Of a stretch of DNA of 5,260 nucleotides, positions 1-5,260 are shown piece by piece. The stretch is from CAZKYP01 sp964556885. GTDB lineage: Bacteria; Planctomycetota; Phycisphaerae; Sedimentisphaerales; Anaerobacaceae. Under the pieces are notes generated by a model, which worked only from the letters and a program-made list of their open reading frames with translations, made no database searches and was not told where the DNA came from. Position 1 is the first letter of the stretch. The number at the start of each line of letters is the position of its first letter. The stretch lies in assembly GCA_964556885.1 (NCBI GenBank), contig CAZKYP010000232.1, forward strand, positions 1 through 5,260, read 5' to 3'. A program made the translations under genes and the position numbers.

Positions 1-741
1 AAGCTCAACGAGCGGGAACAGAGTCTGAAAATATCGAATGAAAAATTAACGGAAGCAAACAAGAGCTACGTTGAGCTGATAGCTTTTGTCGCGCATGAGC
101 TAAAAGGCATCCTGGCCTCGGCCGTAATGAACACGTATGCAATAAAAGAAGGTCTGCTCGGACTGATTAATTTCAAACAGCGAAAAGCCATAGATTCCGT
201 CGCGCGCAACCTCGATTATCTCACAACGACGGTCCGCAAGTTCCTCAATCTCGGAGTAATTGAACGCGGCCAGCTTAAGGCCAACAAGACACAAATCAAC
301 CTCAACAAGGACGTCTTTGATGTTTCTCTCGATGCCCTACAGCCGCTTGCCGTAAAAAAGAACATCCATATAAACAATAAAATACCAGATAACCTTACAA
401 TTTCCGCCGATGGAGAATTGTTGCAGATTGTCGCCAATAACCTGCTCAATAATGCCATTAAATACGGCCGCCAGAACGGAAACGTCACTATATCCGGTGC
501 AGTGATAAACAGTGATTGCACGGTCGAGGTTTTTAACGAATCGGACCCAATATCCGAGACGGACGCACAAAAACTTTTCAAAAAATTCTCACGGCTCGAT
601 AACACACAGACCAAAAAAGAAAAAGGAACGGGCCTGGGCCTGTATATAACCCAGCAGATAATCCAGGAACACGGCGGCCGGATTTGGGTCGAGCCCCGAG
701 AAAACGGCAACTCGTTCATTTTCAAAATAGAAAGGAACTGA
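1..741 (+). CDS. Sensor histidine kinase, C-terminal part (5' partial)
   Basis: The frame is open from base 1 and ends at TGA 739-741, giving 246 visible residues; the sensor region and start lie outside the window. Residues 1-26 are a charged, coiled-coil-like linker. The dimerisation/phosphoacceptor helix follows, with the H-box FVAHELKG and its phosphorylatable His32 (CAT at 94-96). The HATPase domain has an N-box near residues 137-156 (NNLLNNAIKYG), an F-box at 192-199 (LFKKFSRL) and a G2 box at 208-215 (KGTGLGLY). The G1 box is degenerate: 177-184 reads VFNESDPI where DxGxG is expected, so ATP binding may be altered. No receiver domain or response regulator is visible. It ends four bases before the next hydrogenase gene, so it is probably co-transcribed. 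Histidine-kinase-like genes occur in hydrogenase operons of anaerobes (I recall hydE in the Acetobacterium woodii hyd cluster). Whether it senses redox state or H2 is inference. Confidence 0.9.
   Translation, partial: KLNEREQSLKISNEKLTEANKSYVELIAFVAHELKGILASAVMNTYAIKEGLLGLINFKQRKAIDSVARNLDYLTTTVRKFLNLGVIERGQLKANKTQINLNKDVFDVSLDALQPLAVKKNIHINNKIPDNLTISADGELLQIVANNLLNNAIKYGRQNGNVTISGAVINSDCTVEVFNESDPISETDAQKLFKKFSRLDNTQTKKEKGTGLGLYITQQIIQEHGGRIWVEPRENGNSFIFKIERN
731..736 (+). promoter_or_regulatory. Ribosome binding site for the GTG-started ferredoxin-like gene
   Basis: AAAGGA lies nine bases before GTG at 746, inside the last codons of the kinase gene. The frame has no ATG until codon 34, which would cut away the first part of the fold, so this site supports the GTG start and suggests translational coupling to the kinase. 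Confidence 0.55.
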
Positions 742-745
742 AAAG

Positions 746-1105
746 GTGGTAACTCCATTAGATGTAATAAAGAAGAAACGTGCCGAAGCGGTAAGCAGAA
801 TCGTGAATAAGAACTTTCTCGCCACAAAGCGGGTCTACGTCGGAATGGCGACCTGCGAAATTGCGGCAGGCTCGGACGATATTATGCAGGTCTTCCGCGA
901 TGCCGTGACAAAAGGCGGACTAACGGATGTATACCTCAGCCAGAAAGGCTGTGCCGGAAGATGCAATCTCGAACCGACGGTCGAAGTTATCGAAAAAGGT
1001 AAAAATCCGGTACGGTACGGCAAAATCAACAGGGAGCGAGCACAGCAGATCGTGGAACGGCATCTGAAAAACGGCGAAGTTATTAAAGAATGGATAATAG
1101 ATTAA
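746..1105 (+). CDS. Thioredoxin-like [2Fe-2S] ferredoxin-family small protein of the hydrogenase operon
   Basis: This 119-residue protein starts at GTG 746, four bases after the kinase stop, and ends twelve bases before hydB. Residues 1-28 form a basic helix-like leader. Residues 30-115 resemble the thioredoxin-fold [2Fe-2S] domain of NuoE and of the HydB N-terminus. The first cluster motif is VGMATCEIAAGS with only Cys37, and the second is KGCAGRC with Cys69 and Cys73 followed by a conserved-looking EPTVEVIEKG. The usual C-x4-C of the first loop is reduced to one cysteine, because Val32 sits where the first Cys should be. From memory, small proteins next to NuoF-type hydrogenase genes in Clostridia share this VGMATC pattern, so it looks like a family trait rather than damage. 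A ~14 kDa subunit of no known cofactor, HydD, is reported in the A. woodii enzyme and may be equivalent. It is probably a small structural or electron-transfer subunit; whether it holds a cluster is open. Confidence 0.85.
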   Translation: MVTPLDVIKKKRAEAVSRIVNKNFLATKRVYVGMATCEIAAGSDDIMQVFRDAVTKGGLTDVYLSQKGCAGRCNLEPTVEVIEKGKNPVRYGKINRERAQQIVERHLKNGEVIKEWIID

Positions 1106-1117
1106 TACGGTGACAGA

Positions 1118-3063
1118 ATGACGGAAGAATTTATAATAACAATATGCGACGGGACAAGCTGTATCAACGGCGGCGGACGCAAAATTCAGGCGGCGCTGCA
1201 GGAGCAACTAAAGCAAAACTCGCTGGCCGACAGAGTCAGGATAAACTTGTCCGGCTGCCTGGGGATGTGCACAAAAGGCCCGATTATGGTAATCAATCCG
1301 GGATATATAATGTACGGCAACGTCCAGGTCGACGACATACCTGAAATCGTCGAACAGCATCTTCTCAATGGCAGGGAAGTGCCAAGGCTCATAATCCAGG
1401 AAGACCATCTTTACAATCGATTCTTCAGGGTATTCGGAGACTCGAAGTTCTTCGGCCGGCAAATGAGAATAACGCTCCGCAACTGCGGCATCATCGATCC
1501 GGAAAAGATCGATGACTATCTGTCGCTCCGAGGATACGAGGCCCTTGCAAAGGTGCTGACCGACATGTCACCGGCCGACGTAATTGAGCAGGTCAAGAAA
1601 TCCGGTTTAAGAGGCCGCGGCGGGGCGGGTTTTCCAACAGGTACCAAATGGGAATTTGCATCGAAACAAAAAAGCGACGAGAAATATGTAATCTGCAACG
1701 CGGACGAAGGCGACCCGGGCGCATTCATGGACCGAAGCGCCATCGAAGGCGATCCCCACACAATCCTCGAAGGGATGGCCATCGGCGGATATGCAATCGG
1801 CGCCAACAAGGGCATCGTTTACATCCGTGCCGAGTACCCGCTGGCTATACAGCGGCTTCGAATCGCAATAGCCCAGGCCAAGGAGCATGGCATACTCGGG
1901 CAGAATATTTTAGGTTCCAATTTTTCGTTCGACATCGATCTGCGGCTCGGCGCCGGGGCGTTCGTCTGCGGTGAAGAAACGGCGCTCATCAGGTNNNNNN
2001 NNNNNNNNNNNNNNNNNNNNNNNNNNNNNNNNNNNNNNNNNNNNNNNNNNNNNNNNNNNNNNNNNNNNNNNNNNNNNNNNNNNNNNNNNNNNNNCTGCGG
2101 CTCGGCGCCGGGGCGTTCGTCTGCGGTGAAGAAACGGCGCTCATCAGGTCCATCGAGGGCGGACGCGGCATGCCGCGACCAAGACCGCCGTATCCGTCGA
2201 TAAGCGGCCTATTCGGAAAACCAACCCTGATAAACAACGTCGAGACATGGGCCAACATACCCGTCATAATCCTCGACGGCGCCGACTGGTTCAGCTCCGT
2301 TGGAACAAAGACCAGCAAAGGCACCAAGGTTTTCGCCCTGGCGGGCAAGGTCGTAAACACCGGATTGATTGAAGTACCAATGGGCACCACGCTCAGAGAG
2401 ATCATATACGACATCGGAGGAGGCATCGCAAACGACAAGAAGCTCAAGGCCGTCCAGACGGGCGGGCCTTCCGGCGGCTGTCTGCCTGAAAAGTTCCTCG
2501 ATACACCCGTAGATTACGAATCGCTGGCCGCAGCCGGCTCGATTATGGGTTCCGGCGGAATGATTGTCGTCGACGAAGATTCGTGCATGGTGGATATCGC
2601 AAAATTTTTCCTCGAGTTCACACAGAACGAATCGTGCGGCAAGTGTACCCCATGCAGAGAAGGTACAAAAAGAATGTTCGAAACTTTGACACGGATAACC
2701 GAGGGCAAGGGCCGACCCGGTGACGTCGAGAAGCTCGAACGACTGGGCAACATGATTAAAAAGGCCTCGCTTTGCGGCCTGGGCCAGTCAGCCCCGAACC
2801 CGGTCTTAAGCACTATAAAGAATTTCAGAGAAGAATACGACGAACATATTCACGAAAAAAAGTGTCGCGCCAAGGTGTGCGCAGGTCTGATTAATTACCA
2901 GATAACGGACAACTGCACCGGCTGTACCGCCTGCAAAAGGGTCTGTCCGGTCGGGGCAATTTCAGGAAGCCCCAAAAACAAACACACCATAAATCCGGAC
3001 AAGTGCATTAAGTGCGGCCTGTGTTTCGAAACGTGTAAATTCAACGCGATAATGAAGGTATAG
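1118..3063 (+). CDS. hydB: NAD(P)-reducing [FeFe] hydrogenase subunit HydB (NuoF-like), interrupted by an assembly gap
   Basis: HydB is the flavin subunit that exchanges hydride with NAD(P)H at FMN and relays electrons to HydA. The ATG at 1118 has GGTGA four bases upstream. The reading frame runs to 1994, is broken by 100 N plus a duplicated 55-mer, and resumes in another frame to TAG 3061-3063. Collapsing the artefact gives 596 residues, a normal family length. Domains (collapsed numbering): an N-terminal thioredoxin-like [2Fe-2S] domain with Cys10, 15, 47 and 51; a NuoF-51 fold with the glycine-rich FMN/NADH loop GLRGRGGAGFPTG from 163 and CNADEGDPGAF from 193; the GEETAL and GLFGKP segments flanking the gap; a [4Fe-4S] site with Cys455, 458, 461 and 501; a CRAKVC pair at 531 and 536; and a C-terminal 2x[4Fe-4S] domain with Cys548, 551, 554, 558 and 578, 581, 584, 588. 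This architecture matches HydB/HndC of multimeric hydrogenases rather than NuoF of complex I, and hydA next door confirms it. Confidence 0.95.
1940..1994 (+). repeat. 55-bp direct repeat, left copy (contig end)
   Basis: These 55 bases, coding for the LRLGAGAFVCGEETALIR segment of HydB, are identical to 2095-2149 and end flush with the N block. They are best read as the terminal overlap of the left contig, not as a biological repeat. Confidence 0.95.
1995..2094. other. Scaffold gap, exactly 100 N
   Basis: The block is exactly 100 unknown bases, the conventional length for a gap of unknown size. It sits inside hydB between two identical 55-mers. The protein on both sides joins without loss when one 55-mer and the N block are removed, so the real missing length is probably zero. 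Confidence 0.97.
2095..2149 (+). repeat. 55-bp direct repeat, right copy (contig start)
   Basis: This copy is identical to 1940-1994 and begins flush with the N block. It lies 155 bases after the first copy, and 155 is not a multiple of three, which explains why the downstream part of hydB appears in a different frame. Confidence 0.95.
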
Positions 3064-3072
3064 GCTATAATA

Positions 3073-4848
3073 ATGGAAAAGAAAATCACAATAACAATCA
3101 ACGAACAGGTCTATAAGGTAGAGCCGGACCAGACGATTATGCAGGCCGCCGACAAGTGCGGCTACCGTATCCCAAGACTATGTTATCATCCCAAACTCTC
3201 CATCGAGGGTGCCTGCCGGGTCTGCATCGTGCAGGTGGAAGGGATGAAAAATTACATAGCCTCATGCTGCTATCCGGTCGCCGACGGGATGAAGATACAC
3301 ACGAACACAAAAGAGCTGCGGCAGGCCCGTCGTGACATCGTCGAACTGCTGCTCGACAACCATCCGGAAGACTGCCACGTCTGTGAACGCGACGGCAACT
3401 GCGAGCTGCAGCGCCTTGCGTATGCGATGGGCATTCGGCATCGTCACTTCGAGGGTGAGCGCAAACATTACGAAAAGGACCTGTCCTCCACAAGCGTCAT
3501 CAGGGACCCGGACAAGTGCATTCTGTGCGGCCGCTGCGTGCGAATGTGTTCCGAGATTCAGGGCGTGCACTGCCTCGGCCAGGCTTATCGCGGTTTCAAC
3601 ACCGTCGTGATGCCGGCGTTCAATATGCCGTTTGCCGAAAGTGTATGCAGCATGTGCGGACAGTGCATTAACGTCTGTCCGACGGCGGCCTTCGTAGAGA
3701 AAAATTATACTCAGGAACTTTTCACAGAGCTTAACAACAATGATCTTATCAAGGTGGCCCAGGTAGCTCCCTCAGTCCGGGCCGCCATCGGCGAAGCTTT
3801 CGGCCTGCCGCCGGGACGAAACATGGAAGGCCAGATTGCAGCGGCCTTAAGACACATGGGATTCGATTACGTCTTCGATACCCAGTTCTCCGCCGACCTT
3901 ACTATTATGGAAGAGGCCAGCGAGTTCCTCGAACGAATCCAGTCGAAGAAACCTCTGCCGATGATAACTTCGTGTTCCAGTGCATGGATGAAGTATATGG
4001 AGCAGTTCTATCCGGAGCTGATAGAAAACATCTCGACCTGCAAGTCGCCGATGTCGATGGGCTCGGCGATGATAAAGACATACTTCGCCGACAAAATAAA
4101 GACCGACCCGAAGAAGATACTCAGCGTCGCGTGTATGTGCTGTACGGCCAAGAAATACGAGGCTGCACGGCCCGAACTGATGGTTAACGGAATGCGCACG
4201 ACGGACATTGTCATTACCACACGGGAAATGGCCTGGATGATTAAATCGGCCGGAATAGATTTCATTAATATAAAACCCGAAAAATTCGACGAGCCGCTCG
4301 GCCTGTCTTCCGGCGCCGGAGCTATTTTCGGCGTCACCGGCGGCGTGATGGAAGCAGCCATTCGAACCGCATACGAACTCTACACGGGCGAAACGCTTAT
4401 CGACATCGAGCTGGCCGACATACGCGGCTTCAAGGGAGTTAAAGAGGCCGAAGTAACAATGGACAGCCATAAGCTGCGAGTCGCCGTGGCACACGGTCTC
4501 GGCAACGCTCATCAGGTGCTTGAGATGGTCAAACAGGATCGCAATCGTTTCCAATTCGTCGAGGTTATGGGCTGTCCGGGCGGCTGCATTGGGGGGGGCG
4601 GCCAACCCTACGCCACTGCCAACTCCATCCCGCTGGACGAGGAGTGCCTCAAGCTGCGGGCCCAGGCGCTCTACGGGCTCGACAGAGAAAAGACCATCCG
4701 CCGCAGCCACGAAAATCCGGATGTTCAGAGATTGTATAAAGAATTTCTCGGCCGGCCGCTCAGCGAAAAATCGCATGAGCTGCTCCATACGCACTACAAG
4801 GCAAAATCGCCGAAGGGCATTGTCTCGCCGAACCTGAAAGTCGTATAA
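3073..4848 (+). CDS. hydA: [FeFe] hydrogenase catalytic subunit HydA
   Basis: The ATG at 3073 lies nine bases after hydB, with weak AGG-type ribosome sites (TAGG at 3061-3064, GAAGG at 3054-3058). The product is 591 residues with no signal peptide, so it is cytoplasmic. It reversibly reduces protons to H2. Domains in order: plant-type [2Fe-2S] with Cys37, 48, 51 and 65; a His-ligated [4Fe-4S] site with His97, Cys101, 104 and 110; two [4Fe-4S] motifs with Cys149, 152, 155, 159 and Cys192, 195, 198, 202; then the H-cluster domain and a fused small-subunit domain near the C-terminus (RRSHENP at about 540, ELLHTHY). This is the CpI-like five-site layout. The H-cluster motifs are variant: L1 is TSCSSAW (Cys301), L2 is CMCCTAKKYEA (Cys354, 356, 357) and L3 is EVMGCPGGCIGGGGQP (Cys501, 505). 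The 144-residue distance from Cys357 to Cys501 equals that in CpI. It probably forms an NAD(P)- and ferredoxin-linked complex with HydB; bifurcation is inferred. Confidence 0.97.
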   Translation: MEKKITITINEQVYKVEPDQTIMQAADKCGYRIPRLCYHPKLSIEGACRVCIVQVEGMKNYIASCCYPVADGMKIHTNTKELRQARRDIVELLLDNHPEDCHVCERDGNCELQRLAYAMGIRHRHFEGERKHYEKDLSSTSVIRDPDKCILCGRCVRMCSEIQGVHCLGQAYRGFNTVVMPAFNMPFAESVCSMCGQCINVCPTAAFVEKNYTQELFTELNNNDLIKVAQVAPSVRAAIGEAFGLPPGRNMEGQIAAALRHMGFDYVFDTQFSADLTIMEEASEFLERIQSKKPLPMITSCSSAWMKYMEQFYPELIENISTCKSPMSMGSAMIKTYFADKIKTDPKKILSVACMCCTAKKYEAARPELMVNGMRTTDIVITTREMAWMIKSAGIDFINIKPEKFDEPLGLSSGAGAIFGVTGGVMEAAIRTAYELYTGETLIDIELADIRGFKGVKEAEVTMDSHKLRVAVAHGLGNAHQVLEMVKQDRNRFQFVEVMGCPGGCIGGGGQPYATANSIPLDEECLKLRAQALYGLDREKTIRRSHENPDVQRLYKEFLGRPLSEKSHELLHTHYKAKSPKGIVSPNLKVV

Positions 4849-4850
4849 TG
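4836..4850 (+). promoter_or_regulatory. Weak ribosome site and TAATG stop/start overlap coupling hydA to hydG
   Basis: The hydA stop TAA (4846-4848) shares its last A with the hydG ATG (4848-4850). A weak GAAAG lies seven bases upstream at 4836-4840. One-base TAATG overlaps commonly support translation by re-initiation, so hydG synthesis is likely tied to hydA. This also supports ATG 4848 as the hydG start. Confidence 0.6.
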
Positions 4851-5260
4851 AGCAAAAAAACCAAGACGATCCTAGCTAAAAAAAACAATAAAAAACGAAA
4901 AACCGACACTGATACCTCGCAAAAAGAGCGTATCAAACCGGAACAAATAGAAAAGTATCTCGATAACGGAAGGTGCTTCATCGACCCGATTCGAATCGAA
5001 CAGGTGCTAACTGCAAATACAAATCCGCAGCCGCAGCAGGTCAGGGACATTCTTCATAAATCTCTGGCCGTCGAGACGCTGACTCCGGACGAAACCGCCT
5101 GCCTGCTCAATGTCGAAAACCCGGAGCTGCTCGCAGAGATGCAGCAGGTCGCAGGCGAGGTTAAGATAAAAGTCTATGACAACCGTATAGTGACATTTGC
5201 ACCGTTGTACCTGAACAACTTCTGTGTCAACGATTGTCTCTATTGCGGTTTTCGACGCAG
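4848..5260 (+). CDS. hydG: [FeFe] hydrogenase maturase HydG, radical SAM tyrosine lyase (3' partial)
   Basis: The frame is open from ATG 4848 to the window edge, giving 137 visible residues of a protein that usually has about 450-480. HydG cleaves tyrosine with S-adenosylmethionine to p-cresol and dehydroglycine, from which the CO and CN ligands of the H-cluster are made. The radical SAM motif C-x3-C-x2-C is at Cys126, 130 and 133 within NNFCVNDCLYCGFRR, and it follows NRIVTFAPLYL, which is typical of HydG. ThiH and biotin-synthase relatives share the motif, but the leading FIDPIRIEQVL helix region, the ACLLNVENPELL segment and the position after hydA favour HydG. Residues 1-27 are an unusual lysine-rich, low-complexity extension, and the cysteine motif sits about 30 residues later than I recall for characterised HydG proteins. 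The second, C-terminal cluster site cannot be seen. Confidence 0.92.
   Translation, partial: MSKKTKTILAKKNNKKRKTDTDTSQKERIKPEQIEKYLDNGRCFIDPIRIEQVLTANTNPQPQQVRDILHKSLAVETLTPDETACLLNVENPELLAEMQQVAGEVKIKVYDNRIVTFAPLYLNNFCVNDCLYCGFRR

Noticed and set aside
1940..2149. Biological direct repeat or mobile-element target duplication
   Set aside because: Both copies abut a 100-N placeholder, the copies are perfectly identical, and the coding frame requires only one copy.
1118..2203. hydB ending at 2203, or a genuine frameshift pseudogene
   Set aside because: The reading beyond the N block in this frame is out-of-frame HydB; the shift is caused by the 155-base artefact (55 plus 100), not by mutation.
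2170..3063. A separate gene starting at ATG 2170 (a truncated NuoF-like protein)
   Set aside because: The ATG is an internal Met of the conserved GRGMPRP segment; the family-typical residues before it are present upstream and rejoin when the duplicated 55-mer and N block are removed.
1118..3063. Complex I (nuoF/nuoG) operon rather than a hydrogenase
   Set aside because: The NuoF-like protein carries additional N-terminal [2Fe-2S] and C-terminal 2x[4Fe-4S] domains, and the following gene has H-cluster motifs and a small-subunit domain, which NuoG lacks; hydG follows.
3847..4794. Long antisense open frame of 315 codons opposite hydA
   Set aside because: It lies entirely over conserved hydA coding sequence, shows no recognisable domain, and is the usual shadow frame of a gene with this codon bias.
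4854..4902. Programmed ribosomal frameshift site in the A runs at the start of hydG
   Set aside because: The zero frame continues without interruption into recognisable HydG, so no frameshift is needed; no supporting stem-loop or alternative frame product is evident.
1..5260. CRISPR array, tRNA, rRNA, riboswitch, insertion sequence or intrinsic terminator
   Set aside because: Coding sequence covers almost the whole window, gaps between genes are 12 bases or less, and I saw no spaced repeats, transposase motifs or GC hairpin followed by a T run.

Overview
The window holds one tightly packed, plus-strand operon for a cytoplasmic NAD(P)-linked [FeFe] hydrogenase of the HydABC type (the electron-bifurcating or electron-confurcating class). 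It points to a strictly anaerobic, H2-metabolising, probably fermentative bacterium. The phylum cannot be fixed from this window. Frequent ATA isoleucine codons mixed with GC-rich stretches, and the presence of a scaffold gap, fit a metagenome-derived genome. A Planctomycetota/Phycisphaerae-type anaerobe is a low-confidence guess and Clostridia-like lineages are not excluded.

Layout. Positions 1-741 are the C-terminal half of a sensor histidine kinase (5' end outside the window). Positions 746-1105 are a 119-residue thioredoxin-fold [2Fe-2S]-type protein with only three cysteines. Positions 1118-3063 are HydB, the NuoF-like flavoprotein that binds FMN and NAD(P)H and carries Fe-S domains at both ends. 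Positions 3073-4848 are HydA, the catalytic subunit with four N-terminal Fe-S sites, the H-cluster domain and a fused small-subunit domain. From 4848 to the right edge is the start of HydG, the radical SAM tyrosine lyase that makes CO and CN for the H-cluster. Gaps between genes are 4, 12 and 9 bases, and hydA and hydG overlap by one base (TAATG). No internal promoter or terminator is visible, so these genes are probably co-transcribed, and no stretch over 300 bases lacks a gene.

How the parts work together (family knowledge plus inference). HydB exchanges hydride with NAD(P)H at FMN and passes electrons through Fe-S clusters to HydA, which reduces protons or oxidises H2; ferredoxin is the likely second partner. 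The NuoE-like subunit (HydC) needed for a complete HydABC complex is not in the window and is expected just upstream of the kinase. HydG supplies diatomic ligands for the active site; HydE and HydF must be encoded elsewhere.

The hydB gene is interrupted by exactly 100 N. The 55 bases on each side of the N block are identical, which is the signature of two overlapping contigs that were scaffolded rather than merged. Removing one copy and the N block restores one uninterrupted frame of 596 residues, so hydB is almost certainly intact. The most interesting biology is in HydA: all three H-cluster motifs depart from consensus (TSCSSAW, CMCC and EVMGC), including two extra cysteines in the second motif. 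The kinase has a degenerate ATP-lid G1 box, and HydG carries a lysine-rich N-terminal extension. This is a variant of a known system; I see no wholly new system here.
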